A stretch of DNA of 39,277 bases from an uncultured Anaerolineae bacterium (GTDB lineage: Bacteria; Chloroflexota; Anaerolineae; Anaerolineales; Villigracilaceae): NCBI GenBank assembly GCA_937120535.1, contig CAKZJX010000073.1, forward strand, positions 1 to 39,277, read 5' to 3'. Each line of letters begins with the position of its first letter. Within the stretch, counting starts at the first letter, position 1. The translations under genes were made by a program, and so were the position numbers. Shown in pieces: positions 14,618-23,540 of this stretch. The notes under the pieces were generated by a model. That model ran no database searches. It saw only the letters and a program-made list of their open reading frames with translations, and was not told the origin of the DNA.

Positions 14618-14645
14618 ATTGTAATCCTCTTGTGGGCAACGTCAA
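14618..14645 (-). promoter_or_regulatory. Promoter of the dnaJ-htrA unit
   Basis: Minus strand TTGACG (14640-14645), 16 bases, TACAAT (14618-14623). No CIRCE element is present here, unlike before groES, so heat control, if any, differs. Confidence 0.65.
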
Positions 14646-14751
14646 GCGCCGCAGGCGATCGTTTATGGAACTCTAACGCGGGATCTCTTGATTGGGATTG
14701 TGATACACTCCGAACCAATCTTGCATGATCGTTGAAAGGATACGCATCTCT

Positions 14752-15339
14752 ATGATACGAACGGTGTGTGTTTTTTGTGGATCGTCCGATTCGGTTCATC
14801 CAGACTATCTGGACGGGGCGCGCCAAATGGGGCGTCTGCTAGCCCGACGCGGGTTGCGATTGGTGTACGGTGGGGGGCGCACCGGCTTGATGGGTGCGCT
14901 GGCCAATGGAGCGCTGGAGGCCGGCGGCGAGGTGATTGGGGTGATTATCCCCTCGATGAACACCGAAGCACTAGCCCATGCCGGCCTGACTCGCCTGGAA
15001 GTCGAACCCACCATGCACGCTCGCAAGGTGCGCATGCACGAGTTGTCGGATGCGTTTGTCGCCCTGCCCGGCGGTTATGGCACCTTGGACGAACTGTTTG
15101 AAACCATCACCTGGGCCCAGATCGGCTCCCATGAGAAACCGATCGGCTTGCTCAATTTGCGTCGCTATTATGATCCCTTGCTGGCAGCGCTCGATCATGC
15201 CGTGGCGGAAGGCTTCATCTTCCCAGAACATCGCCAGGCGCTGTGCTGGGATACCGATCCGAACCGACTGCTGGAAGCGCTCTTCCATCACCGTCCCCCG
15301 CGCGAGGCGGTAAAACGCTGGATGAGAAAGGATACGTAA
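14752..15339 (+). CDS. LOG-family (TIGR00730) nucleoside 5'-monophosphate phosphoribohydrolase
   Basis: A 195-residue protein of typical length, beginning MIRTVCVFCGSSDSVHPDY. The nucleotide-binding segment GGGRTGLMGALANGALEAGG and the catalytic signature LPGGYGTLDELFE are intact, with the conserved Arg and Glu residues (MHARKVRMHELSDAFVALPGG). Such proteins release the base from cytokinin-type or other nucleoside monophosphates; in bacteria the physiological substrate is often unclear, and many were misannotated as lysine decarboxylase. ATG 14752 has AAAGGA 11 bases upstream; an in-frame ATG at 14725 is less likely. Confidence 0.9.
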   Translation: MIRTVCVFCGSSDSVHPDYLDGARQMGRLLARRGLRLVYGGGRTGLMGALANGALEAGGEVIGVIIPSMNTEALAHAGLTRLEVEPTMHARKVRMHELSDAFVALPGGYGTLDELFETITWAQIGSHEKPIGLLNLRRYYDPLLAALDHAVAEGFIFPEHRQALCWDTDPNRLLEALFHHRPPREAVKRWMRKDT

Positions 15340-15407
15340 TCTGTTCTGTCAACTTCGGTGGGGAGAGACCTCCTCTCGTCGCCTTAAGGCGCCGGGTCGA
15401 CGGATCA

Positions 15408-15443
15408 AGAGAACCCCGTTCCAGAGTGGAAGCGGGGTTCTCT
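15408..15443. terminator. Bidirectional hairpin between the LOG gene and groEL
   Basis: AGAGAACCCCG (15408-15418) pairs with CGGGGTTCTCT (15433-15443), with an inner TTCC/GGAA extension closing a 5-base loop. It lies between convergent stop codons. The flanking T-rich runs are short on both sides. Confidence 0.7.
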
Positions 15444-15463
15444 CGGTCATAGCTCTCGGTGGT

Positions 15464-17095
15464 TTAGTACTCCGGCATGGGCGGATGGGAAGCCTTTTCT
15501 TTTTCCGGGATGTCGGTGATCAGGACGTCGGTGGTGAGGATCATCGCCGCGATCGAGGCTGCGTTCTCCACTGCACCGCGGACGACCTTGACCGGGTCAA
15601 TGATGCCGGACTTGATCATGTCCTCGTATTCGCCGGTCAGCACATTGTAACCGATGTTGCGGTTCTTCTGGGCTTTGGCCTCGCGGCGAATGCCGTCAAT
15701 GATCACCGAGCCGTCTTGGCCGGCGTTCTCGACTAGCTTGCGGATTGGGAACTCGAGGGCCTTCTTGACGATGCTGATGCCCATCTGCTCTTCATCGGTT
15801 TCGCCCTTGAGTTTCTCCAGGGCTTCGGTGGCGTTGAGCAGGGCGATCTCACCACCCGGAACGATACCTTCTTCCACGGCGGCGCGGGCAGCCGAGAGGG
15901 CATCCTCCACACGATGTTTCTTCTCTTTCATTTCAGTCTCAGTGGCTGCACCCACGCGCACGATGGCCACGCCGCCGGAGAGCTTCGCCAGACGCTCTTG
16001 CAATTTCTCTTTGTCGTAATCGCTGGTGGCTTTCTCGATCTCGGCGCGGATCTCGTTGATGCGGGCTTCCACCGCCGATTTCTTGCCCTTGCCGCCGATG
16101 ATGGTGGTGTTCTCCTTGTCGACCACCACTTTATCGGCGCGGCCCAGGTCTTGCAGCGTGGCCGTCTCCAGTTTGCGACCGGTCTCTTCGGAGATCACGG
16201 TGCCGCCGGTCAGGATGGCGATATCTTGCAGCATGGCTTTGCGACGATCACCGAAGCCAGGCGCCTTGACAGCCACCACGTTCAACATGCCGCGCAGTTT
16301 GTTCAATACCAAGGTGGCCAGAGCTTCGCCGTCCACATCCTCAGCAATCACCACCAGTTCGCGCTTGCCAGACTGGACGAGCTTCTCCAGGATCGGAACG
16401 ATATCGGCTGCAGCAGAGATCTTCTTCTCATGGATCAGGATGTAGGGGTCGTTGATGACCGCTTCCATGTGTTCGCTGTCGGTGATGAAGTAGGACGAGA
16501 TGTAGCCGCGGTCAAACTGCATGCCCTCGACGTATTCCTGCTCGAACTGCAGGGTCTTGGACTCTTCAACAGTGATCACACCGTCTTTGCCGACCTTATC
16601 CATCACTTCGGCGATCAGGTTGCCGATCTCGGGGTCGGCCGCCGAGTTGGTTGCCACCGAGGCGATTTCTTCCTTGGTGTCGATCTTGGTGGAGATCTTC
16701 TTGAGGTAGTTCACTACCTCTTCGGTGGCGCGCTCGATGCCGCGCTTCAGCTGCATCGGGTTGTAACCAGCCGCCATGGCCTTCAAGCCTTCGGTGACGA
16801 TGGCGTGAGCCAAAATGGTCGAAGTGGTGGTGCCATCCCCGGCGATGTCGTTGGTCTTGGTGGCCGCCTCCTTGAGCAGCTGGGCCCCCATGTTGGCAAA
16901 GGGATCTTCCAGCTCGATCTCCTTCGCAACCGACACACCGTCATGGGTGATGGTGGGAGAACCGAATTTGCGGTCGATCGCTACGTTGCGTCCGCGAGGG
17001 CCCAAGGTGGCGGCCACTGCGGTTGCAACCGTGTCAATACCTTCTTTCAACTGACGACGAGCATCTTCGGAAAAGACCAGTTGTTTTGCAGCCAT
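15464..17095 (-). CDS. groEL: Chaperonin GroEL (Hsp60)
   Basis: A 543-residue full-length chaperonin ([19 protein letters not shown]). The ATP-site [13 protein letters not shown] block, [17 protein letters not shown], and the equatorial [20 protein letters not shown] and [13 protein letters not shown] motifs are all present. The C-terminus is [11 protein letters not shown] and lacks the usual Gly-Gly-Met repeat tail, as in several Chloroflexota chaperonins. A strong ribosome site (GAGGAGG) precedes ATG 17095. It lies 17 bases after groES and is co-transcribed from the CIRCE-controlled promoter. It folds cytosolic proteins in a double-ring cage with GroES as lid. Confidence 0.98.
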   Translation of the reverse strand: MAAKQLVFSEDARRQLKEGIDTVATAVAATLGPRGRNVAIDRKFGSPTITHDGVSVAKEIELEDPFANMGAQLLKEAATKTNDIAGDGTTTSTILAHAIVTEGLKAMAAGYNPMQLKRGIERATEEVVNYLKKISTKIDTKEEIASVATNSAADPEIGNLIAEVMDKVGKDGVITVEESKTLQFEQEYVEGMQFDRGYISSYFITDSEHMEAVINDPYILIHEKKISAAADIVPILEKLVQSGKRELVVIAEDVDGEALATLVLNKLRGMLNVVAVKAPGFGDRRKAMLQDIAILTGGTVISEETGRKLETATLQDLGRADKVVVDKENTTIIGGKGKKSAVEARINEIRAEIEKATSDYDKEKLQERLAKLSGGVAIVRVGAATETEMKEKKHRVEDALSAARAAVEEGIVPGGEIALLNATEALEKLKGETDEEQMGISIVKKALEFPIRKLVENAGQDGSVIIDGIRREAKAQKNRNIGYNVLTGEYEDMIKSGIIDPVKVVRGAVENAASIAAMILTTDVLITDIPEKEKASHPPMPEY

Positions 17096-17112
17096 GAGAA
17101 CTCCTCCTCGTG

Positions 17113-17406
17113 TTATTCAATGATTGCGAGCACATCGCTTTCGCGCAGGATAAGCAGTTTCTTGCCGTCAACTTTGAATTCTGTGCCGGCATATTTGGCG
17201 TAGAGCACTTTGTCGCCTACTTTCACGTCCATTTCAATTCGCTCTCCCCGTTCATTGCGGGCACCAGGACCCACAGCCAGAACCTTGCCTTGCTGGGGCT
17301 TTTCCTTAGCCGTTTCTGGTAGGACGATGCCGCCAGGGGTCACTTCTTCCTGCTCAGTTGGTTCTACCACTAGCCGATCGCCCAAGGGTTTGAGGTTGAT
17401 CTTCAT
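17113..17406 (-). CDS. groES: Co-chaperonin GroES (Hsp10)
   Basis: A 97-residue protein, [20 protein letters not shown] to VLAIIE, with the mobile loop [20 protein letters not shown] and the family segment [18 protein letters not shown] 17406 is chosen because GGAGG sits 8 bases upstream and the family starts there; in-frame codons further upstream run into the leader. First gene of the groESL operon. Confidence 0.97.
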   Translation of the reverse strand: MKINLKPLGDRLVVEPTEQEEVTPGGIVLPETAKEKPQQGKVLAVGPGARNERGERIEMDVKVGDKVLYAKYAGTEFKVDGKKLLILRESDVLAIIE

Positions 17407-17451
17407 ACTTCTACCTCCTACAAGGTGTGGGGTACTGAGCAAGCCTAGGTT

Positions 17452-17478
17452 TTAGCACTCTCGACCTTCGAGTGCTAA
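17452..17478 (-). promoter_or_regulatory. CIRCE operator (HrcA binding site)
   Basis: Exact consensus TTAGCACTC-N9-GAGTGCTAA between the groESL promoter and the groES start. In bacteria with HrcA this inverted repeat holds the operon down until heat titrates GroEL away from HrcA. hrcA itself is not in the window. Confidence 0.97.
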
Positions 17479-17488
17479 AGCACGCCGT

Positions 17489-17517
17489 ATCATACTTGTC
17501 CTAGTGAGGGGCGTCAA
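17489..17517 (-). promoter_or_regulatory. groESL promoter
   Basis: Minus strand TTGACG (17512-17517), 17 bases, TATGAT (17489-17494). The CIRCE element starts 10 bases downstream, covering the transcription start. Confidence 0.88.
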
Positions 17518-17574
17518 GGGGTGGGTGCAAATTCTTACAAACTTCTGACGATTCTCCCCTGTTCTAGGCCGGCC

Positions 17575-19014
17575 CTAGGGTGTGGCTGGTGCAGCTGGCA
17601 TGGCTGTTGGGGTGGTCACAGCCGCCTCTCCGCCGGCGGTTGGTGCGGAGGCGCTCACGCCCAGCGAGGCACAGATGGTCAGGCCGGCCTGGACGATGCC
17701 GGCAATGTCGCGATCGCTCGGAAAGGCAGCGGCTACTTCGCTCAGCACCGCTACAGCCTCTGGGCATTTGTTATCCTTGGGCCGGCTCAAGGCCGCCAAC
17801 ACCGACCCATAGGTGTAATAATACACGACCGTGTTCGGCGAGAGGGGCAAACCGACCACCGGCGTCCCAGGATCGCCGGCCCGACATCCCCCGCGCGCTT
17901 CACACGACTCCTCAGCCGTGCAACCACGCACGGCGCATTTCAGGGCGGGGATCGAACCCTCGTAGTTGCGCGATTTGAAATACACGATCCCCAGCTGCCC
18001 ATACGTATCGGCATTGGCCGGGTCAAATTCCAGGGCCTTTTTGACGTTGAGTGCAGCGGCAAAATAATCGCCGGTCTGAGAATACGTCTTGGCGATCGAG
18101 AGATATGGGATTGGATCGCGAATACCCAATTGCTCGTTGATCAAAGCGGCCTTCTGAAAGTACTCCAGCGATTTATCATACAGTTGACGAGCCGTGGCTT
18201 CGTTGAGGGCGCCAAATCCCAGCCGGCGGTAATTGGCCCCAGCCCGCAAGTAGAGAAATGTCAGGTTAGGAGCGATCCGGATCGCTCGATCGTATTCCTG
18301 AATCGCCTGGTTATATGCACCAATCGACTCAAGCACATAGGCGTAGACTCGATGCGCATCCATCAATTGGTCGGCATCATCACGCTCAAGGGCGCGCAGG
18401 ATGTACTGCTCGGCCTGGGCCCATTTTTGCTGGTCTACCAAAATCTCGGCGTAGTAGACCAGCGCTAAGGTGTTTTGGGTATCGAGTTGCAGGGCGCGCA
18501 CTGCTTCGCGCTCCGCTTCGTTTAAATAGGCAGCGGCCTGTCGTTCACCCACCAGGGTTGGGTTGGCGTTCCAGTCCAAGACGAAGGCACGGATGGCGCG
18601 GATGGTCGAGTCGTCTGGGGCGAGTTCGACGGCTCGGTTGATCGATTCAAGCGCCTCGGTCAGGCGGACGAGGCGAGCCGGGTCAGTGGTGAGCAGGGCC
18701 GAAGAGTAGGTTTGGATGCGAGCCAGTTCGGCCCATAGGCGAGCGTTGGTCGGATCGAGTCGCAGGGCCTCACGGTAGGCGGTGATGGCCTGTTCCAAGT
18801 TGCCGGCAATGAATTGGGCGTTTCCTTCCAAAGCGTAGGAGGCGGCGGAGCGCGTTGGGGTGGCGGTGGGCGTGAAAGGATGTTCGATTTCGCCCTGCGA
18901 TAGGCCCCGCAGGAACCACAGCGTGCCTAGGATCATCACCACCAAGGCGAAGATGCGGTAAATGTTGGTGCGCGGTCGCTTGTAAAAGAGTTCGCGTCGA
19001 GGATAGACGAACAT
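17575..19014 (-). CDS. Membrane-anchored TPR protein, paralogue B
   Basis: A 479-residue protein. A basic N-terminus and one membrane helix (IYRIFALVVMILGTLWFL, about residues 18-36) are followed by a Pro/Thr linker (HPFTPTATPT) and a chain of tetratricopeptide repeats (NAQFIAGNLEQAITAYREAL; YNQAIQEYDRAIRIAP; TYSQTGDYFAAALNVKKAL; KSRNYEGSIPALKCAV). The C-terminal part has a cluster of cysteines (CAVRGCTAEESCEARGGC, then C in KCPE and ICAS) and ends in an Ala/Pro-rich tail. Most of it should lie outside the membrane. It starts 5 bases after the stop of a paralogous TPR gene, so they form an operon. No enzymatic domain is visible; it is likely an assembly or scaffold protein. Confidence 0.85.
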   Translation of the reverse strand: MFVYPRRELFYKRPRTNIYRIFALVVMILGTLWFLRGLSQGEIEHPFTPTATPTRSAASYALEGNAQFIAGNLEQAITAYREALRLDPTNARLWAELARIQTYSSALLTTDPARLVRLTEALESINRAVELAPDDSTIRAIRAFVLDWNANPTLVGERQAAAYLNEAEREAVRALQLDTQNTLALVYYAEILVDQQKWAQAEQYILRALERDDADQLMDAHRVYAYVLESIGAYNQAIQEYDRAIRIAPNLTFLYLRAGANYRRLGFGALNEATARQLYDKSLEYFQKAALINEQLGIRDPIPYLSIAKTYSQTGDYFAAALNVKKALEFDPANADTYGQLGIVYFKSRNYEGSIPALKCAVRGCTAEESCEARGGCRAGDPGTPVVGLPLSPNTVVYYYTYGSVLAALSRPKDNKCPEAVAVLSEVAAAFPSDRDIAGIVQAGLTICASLGVSASAPTAGGEAAVTTPTAMPAAPATP

Positions 19015-19019
19015 AGCGA

Positions 19020-20282
19020 TTAAGGGGTTGGAGGAGCTGTTTTCGTCGGGAGGGCGGGTGGCGTAGAAAGGCTGCGTTCGCAGATTTGTAGCGCCTGTCG
19101 GGCGTTGGTCACGGCTATCTCGTCTGCGGGAACTCGTCCCAAGATCAGGTTGGCGATCGGGATGGCCTCGCTGCAGCGGTTCAACCGCGCCAGGGCCAGG
19201 GCGTAGGTGAAGTAGTATTCGACAATGCGCACATCCAGCGTGAGGGGGAGGCTTTCGATGGTCTCACCCTGTTCGGTGCGGCCGCCGTGGATGGCGAGCC
19301 CCAATTGTACGGCTGCTTCCGCCCAATCGCCGGAACGATAGAGCATGACACCGTAGTTGCCGCGCAGGCGCGGGTTGGCCGGCGAGTCCTTCACAGCCGA
19401 TTCGGCGTACTGAGCAGCCTTGGCAAATTCACCCACACTGGCCCAGGTGCGGGAGATCAGTAGATCGGGCATAGGGTCGGCTGGGTTGAGGGCGTTGGCG
19501 CGGGTGAAGGCTTCAATCGCTAAGTCGTACATCTGCAACGCGCGGTAGTTGCGCCCTAATGCCAGGTGGAGATCGGGAATGTTGGGGTTAATGGCGAGCG
19601 CCGCTTGATATTCTTTAATGGCTTCCTCGTAGTTGGCGGTGGCTTCGAGTACATAGCCGCGCGCTCGATGAGCTTCAATGGTGTTAGGCGCCAGAGAGAT
19701 GGCCAGGCGCGATTCTTCTATGGCCTTTTCCAGGTTGGCAAACGAGCCGACGCCGCCCAGGAACGAGTCGATCAGGATCTCAGTGTAGACAGCATGGGCC
19801 AGGCCGCTGTTGGGCTCCAGCTCTAGGGCGCGCTTGACGGCGGCTTCGGCGCCTAAGTAATCGCCCTGCAAACCCAACGCCCAAGCGCGCATGGCGTGGG
19901 CGCGTGGATTGTTGGCGTTGAGCAACAAAGCAGCTTCGGCACTGGCTTGCGCCTCTTCATAGCGGCCGGCAAAATTCTGCACCCGCGCCAGTGCCACGTA
20001 GAGCATATCGTTTTGCGGATCGGCCTGGATGGCTTGCTGATAGAGTTCGATAGCCTGCAGCAGTTTTCCTTTGCTAAAGGCGGCCTCGGCCTCCACCACA
20101 TACGACTCGGGGGAACGGATGGGCGTCGGCGTTGGAACAAAGGGCGGCGGAATGGTCGGAATGATCACCCGTTCCACGTAGATCGCCATCCCGATCAAGA
20201 TGATCAAGATTGAGACAGAAAACCAGTTCACGCGGTAGCGTTTGCGAGTCATGCTCCAGCGTGTCTTGCGTCGGATATACAT
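19020..20282 (-). CDS. Membrane-anchored TPR protein, paralogue A
   Basis: A 420-residue protein of the same plan as its downstream neighbour: basic N-terminus, one membrane helix (WFSVSILIILIGMAIYVE), Pro/Thr-rich linker (PPFVPTPTPIRSPESYVVEA), then at least six TPR units (KGKLLQAIELYQQAIQADP; GRYEEAQASAEAALLLNA; GDYLGAEAAVKRALELEP; ANYEEAIKEYQAALAINP; QMYDLAIEAFTRANALNP) and a Pro/Thr tail. The linkers SPESYVVEAE and SAASYALEGN align, showing duplication. Start ATG 20282 is weakly supported (AAAGG 14 bases upstream); an in-frame ATG at 20252 is an alternative. Transcribed divergently from trmD. Confidence 0.83.
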   Translation of the reverse strand: MYIRRKTRWSMTRKRYRVNWFSVSILIILIGMAIYVERVIIPTIPPPFVPTPTPIRSPESYVVEAEAAFSKGKLLQAIELYQQAIQADPQNDMLYVALARVQNFAGRYEEAQASAEAALLLNANNPRAHAMRAWALGLQGDYLGAEAAVKRALELEPNSGLAHAVYTEILIDSFLGGVGSFANLEKAIEESRLAISLAPNTIEAHRARGYVLEATANYEEAIKEYQAALAINPNIPDLHLALGRNYRALQMYDLAIEAFTRANALNPADPMPDLLISRTWASVGEFAKAAQYAESAVKDSPANPRLRGNYGVMLYRSGDWAEAAVQLGLAIHGGRTEQGETIESLPLTLDVRIVEYYFTYALALARLNRCSEAIPIANLILGRVPADEIAVTNARQALQICERSLSTPPALPTKTAPPTP

Positions 20283-20370
20283 ATGGTCATCTTACCTTTG
20301 TAGAGGGAGAACGTCAAGCAGGGTGCGCCCCCTCTAACCCAGTTCTTATGGCCCTTGCCGGCCGGCCTTG

Positions 20371-20379
20371 TGCTAAAAT
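20371..20379 (+). promoter_or_regulatory. Extended -10 promoter of trmD
   Basis: TGC-TAAAAT (extended -10) ends 6 bases before the trmD ATG. The transcription start should coincide with the A of the start codon, so the mRNA is predicted to be leaderless. Confidence 0.6.
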
Positions 20380-20385
20380 CAGGCC

Positions 20386-21150
20386 ATGCAGATCGACGTT
20401 TTCACGTTGCTGCCAGAAGTTTTCTTGCCCTATCTGGAAACCAGCATCTTGCAGCGTGCTCGTCAGCGTGGCCTGATCGAAGTGCGTTTGCACAACATTC
20501 GCAATTGGGCACAGGACAAGCATCGCACGACCGACGATGTCCCCTACGGCGGGGGTGGCGGGATGGTGATGAAGCCAGAGCCGATCGTATTGGCGGTGGA
20601 GTCGGTGCTCGGGCCGGCGCGCGGCCAGGTGCCGGTGATCCTGCTCTCTCCCCAGGGACGAGTCTTCAACCAGGCGATGGCCGGCGAGTTGGCTGCCTAT
20701 CCGCGCCTGGCCTTGATCTGCGGACGCTATGAAGGGGTGGACGAGCGAGTGCGGTTGTTGGTAGCCACCGATGAGATTTCAATTGGGGACTACGTCCTCA
20801 CCGGCGGGGAATTGCCGGCCCTGGTGATCATTGATACCGTCACCCGCCTGTTGCCCGGTGCTCTCGGCGACCCTGACGCCGTCGAGGACGACTCTCATGC
20901 TGCCGGCCTGCTCGAATATCCCCACTACACCCGCCCCCCTGAATTTCGCGGATTGCGCGTGCCGGAGGTGCTCCTTTCCGGCGACCATGCGCGTATCGCT
21001 CGTTGGCGTCGCGAACAAGCGCTGCTACGCACCCTGGAGCGCCGGCCCGACTTGTTGGAGAAGGCCCCTCTGAACGAACAAGACCGCAAGTTTCTGGAAC
21101 GCTATCAAGCGCAACGACCTAGCGCCGAGAGCGATCGGCCGCGACTTTGA
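20386..21150 (+). CDS. trmD: tRNA (guanine-N1-)-methyltransferase TrmD
   Basis: A 254-residue SPOUT-fold enzyme that methylates G37 of tRNAs next to the anticodon and so prevents +1 frameshifting. The family blocks are complete: [13 protein letters not shown], the glycine-rich [31 protein letters not shown], and the knot [18 protein letters not shown] followed by [16 protein letters not shown]. It is not in the usual rpsP-rimM-trmD-rplS order: neither neighbour is a ribosomal gene. No Shine-Dalgarno; leaderless translation likely. Confidence 0.96.
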   Translation: MQIDVFTLLPEVFLPYLETSILQRARQRGLIEVRLHNIRNWAQDKHRTTDDVPYGGGGGMVMKPEPIVLAVESVLGPARGQVPVILLSPQGRVFNQAMAGELAAYPRLALICGRYEGVDERVRLLVATDEISIGDYVLTGGELPALVIIDTVTRLLPGALGDPDAVEDDSHAAGLLEYPHYTRPPEFRGLRVPEVLLSGDHARIARWRREQALLRTLERRPDLLEKAPLNEQDRKFLERYQAQRPSAESDRPRL

Positions 21151-21206
21151 CGTCGGAACCGCCTCGGTTGCGTCGTTGACATTCGCTCATTCTCTTGGAG
21201 GCCCGA

Positions 21207-22514
21207 ATGACCCTTCGCTTTAACTACGGCAAAATCTTCCTGCTCGGCTTTGGCTTTTTCAGTGTCAGCGTGATCTGGGGCGTATACAATGCCTTCGTGC
21301 CGATCTTCCTAGCCGATCGATTCAATGTGGCCCCGGCAGTCATCGGCTTCTTCATGACCCTGGACAATATCGCCGCCCTGTTCATTCAACCGCCGGTGGG
21401 CGCTTGGTCCGACCGGCTGCGCACGCCCATAGGGCGCCGCATGCCCTTTATCCTGGTGGGTGCGCCGATCACCGCCCTGGCGTTCGGCCTGATCCCGATG
21501 GCGATGGTCCTGCCGCTGTTCGTTGCCTGCACGGCCACCACCCTGCTGAGCGCAGCCCTATGGCGCACACCGGTGGTCGCCCTGATGCCCGACATTACCC
21601 CCTCTCCCTTCCGCTCCCAAGCCAACGGGATCATCAACTTCATGGGCGGCATCGGCGCCATCCTTGCCCTGCAGACCGGCGGCTTGCTCTACAAGATGAG
21701 CCCCAACTTCCCCTTCTGGTTGGGCTCGGCGTTGGTCATCCTCTCAGCCTTGATCCTCTTCTTCTTAATCCGTGAACCCAAAGAACATGCTGCCCCGGCT
21801 GCCGAGGAGGCCCACCCCGGTATGTTGGAGAGCCTGCGCACGGTGATCAACGAACCCGACAAAAGCGGCCTGCGCATCCTGCTGGCCATCTTCTTCTGGT
21901 TCCTGGGCTTCACGGCAGTGGAGGCCTTCTTCACGCTCTACGCCAAAAACCATCTTGGCTTGCACGAAGCCGATGGGGCCACCCTGCTCTCGGTGCTGCC
22001 GTTGTTCTTCATCTTGTTTGCCATCCCTTCTGGCTATCTGGCCGGCCGCATTGGGCGCCGCCTCACCATCAGCATCGGCCTGATGATCCTGACCGGCATG
22101 CTCGTCCTGCTCTACCTGGTCCCTCCGGCTGCTCTGCTCACCGGCCTGATCCCCTTGCCAGTGGTCGGCATTCCGCTTGAACCGGATGGGCCGCGCATGC
22201 TCACCCTGGCCGGCTCGCTGCTCATCTGGGGCGGCATCGGCTGGGCGTTTATCAACATCAACTCCCTGCCGATGGTGGTAGATCTCACTGGCCCCGAACG
22301 GGTGGGCACCTACACCGGCCTCTACTACCTCTTCTCGACCTTCTCGGCCATCGTTGGTCCAAACGTGAACGGTTTAGCTATCCAACTCACTGGTGGCGAC
22401 TACAACGTGATCATGCTTCTGGCGCCCTTCTTCATGCTGGTCGCCTTGGCTCTGATGTGGGGTGTGCAGCGTGGCGAGGCTCGCCTGGAGAAGCGAGTGC
22501 CTGCTCTTGGTTGA
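21207..22514 (+). CDS. MFS transporter, SLC45/sugar:cation-symporter-like
   Basis: A 435-residue protein with twelve predicted membrane helices. The loop 2-3 signature GAWSDRLRTPIGRRMPFILVG closely resembles the sucrose/SLC45 branch of the major facilitator superfamily, as does the N-terminus FFSVSVIWGVYNAFVPIFLADRF. The second half repeats the fold (AGRIGRRLTISIGL). ATG 21207 is preceded by GGAGG. The substrate is probably a sugar or glycoside, but that rests on the family only. Its stop is three bases before the GTG of a BMP-type lipoprotein gene, so the two are coupled. Confidence 0.85.
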   Translation: MTLRFNYGKIFLLGFGFFSVSVIWGVYNAFVPIFLADRFNVAPAVIGFFMTLDNIAALFIQPPVGAWSDRLRTPIGRRMPFILVGAPITALAFGLIPMAMVLPLFVACTATTLLSAALWRTPVVALMPDITPSPFRSQANGIINFMGGIGAILALQTGGLLYKMSPNFPFWLGSALVILSALILFFLIREPKEHAAPAAEEAHPGMLESLRTVINEPDKSGLRILLAIFFWFLGFTAVEAFFTLYAKNHLGLHEADGATLLSVLPLFFILFAIPSGYLAGRIGRRLTISIGLMILTGMLVLLYLVPPAALLTGLIPLPVVGIPLEPDGPRMLTLAGSLLIWGGIGWAFININSLPMVVDLTGPERVGTYTGLYYLFSTFSAIVGPNVNGLAIQLTGGDYNVIMLLAPFFMLVALALMWGVQRGEARLEKRVPALG

Positions 22515-22517
22515 TCA

Positions 22518-23534
22518 GTGCGATCCCTTCGTCTGCTCTGGATAGTGCTCCTGCTGCTTGCGGCCTGCCGGCCTCTGCCCGCTCTGGACTGCACTCAGCC
22601 GCAGGTCTTCTGCGTGAGCCTGGTCACCGCCTATGGGCGGGTGGACGACGGCGGCCTGAACCAGCTAGCCTGGCAAGCGATACAACAAGCCCTGGCCGAG
22701 GGGCTGATCGATAAAGCCGACGCGATCGAGACGATAGACTCTCGCGATCACGACGAAAACATTCGCTACTTTGCCGAACGCGGCTACGACCTGATTGTGA
22801 CCGTCGGCTATGCCTTGACTGAGCCCACCCGCCTCGCTGCAGACGAATGGCCGGCCGTGGCCTTCCTGGGCGTGGATCACCCCCCCGACGCGATCCCTCG
22901 CCCCAACCTGGCGACGGTCATCTTCCCCGAAGACCAGGGCGGATTCCTGGCCGGGGCGTTGGCTGCGCTGATCACCCACACCAACCGCATCGGAGGCGTA
23001 TGTGAGTCTAGGGAATTTGCCTTCATATGGCGTTACTGTGAAGGGTTTCGGGCCGGCGTTCGCTATATAAATCCCTCCCTGCGGGCGCGCGTAATCTACA
23101 ACTCCGAAAGTTCCTTCACCGATCCCTTCCAGAATCCAGTCTGGGGCGAACGACAAGCGCAATTCTTGATCGAAACCGGCGTAGACGTCCTGTTTGCGGT
23201 GGGAGGCGAAACGGCTCGAGCCGCACTGGAGAGGGCTGCCGACGCAGGTGTGTATGGCATCGGCGCCGATGAAGATCAGTTCTATCGGCTGAGCCGGAAA
23301 GACTTCTTGGTGAGCAGCGCCATCAAGCGCGCCGACTGGGCGGTGTATTCCGTGTTGCGTGAGGCTCGCTCGTCGGGAGTGTTCCCGGCGGGTGAACGTC
23401 AGGGCGAATATAGCCTGGCCCCATTCCATCACCTGGAACGGTTGGTGTTACCGACCATGCGCCAGCGACTAGAAGAAATCCGCCAGGCCCTGGCCGACGG
23501 ACGCCTGCAGACCGGCGTTCCTGCGGAGCCGTGA
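22518..23534 (+). CDS. BMP/PnrA-type substrate-binding lipoprotein
   Basis: A 338-residue protein with a GTG start 3 bases after the MFS stop. Signal and lipobox: MRSLRLLWIVLLLLAAC. The body is a periplasmic-binding fold of the BMP family (FCVSLVTAYGRVDDGGLNQLAWQAIQQAL; YDLIVTVGYAL; GGFLAGALAALIT; GVDVLFAVGGETARAAL; IGADEDQFY). Members of this family bind nucleosides and normally serve ABC importers, but no ABC permease or ATPase gene is adjacent. The family sometimes acts in sensing. Its pairing with an MFS transporter is unusual. Confidence 0.85.
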   Translation: MRSLRLLWIVLLLLAACRPLPALDCTQPQVFCVSLVTAYGRVDDGGLNQLAWQAIQQALAEGLIDKADAIETIDSRDHDENIRYFAERGYDLIVTVGYALTEPTRLAADEWPAVAFLGVDHPPDAIPRPNLATVIFPEDQGGFLAGALAALITHTNRIGGVCESREFAFIWRYCEGFRAGVRYINPSLRARVIYNSESSFTDPFQNPVWGERQAQFLIETGVDVLFAVGGETARAALERAADAGVYGIGADEDQFYRLSRKDFLVSSAIKRADWAVYSVLREARSSGVFPAGERQGEYSLAPFHHLERLVLPTMRQRLEEIRQALADGRLQTGVPAEP

Positions 23535-23540
23535 TGGTGA

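Noticed and set aside
15914-17203. A 429-residue open frame on the plus strand
   Set aside because: It is the antisense of groEL and part of groES; long antisense frames are common in GC-rich genes. The translation is His/Gly/Val-rich and repetitive, and groEL is certain.
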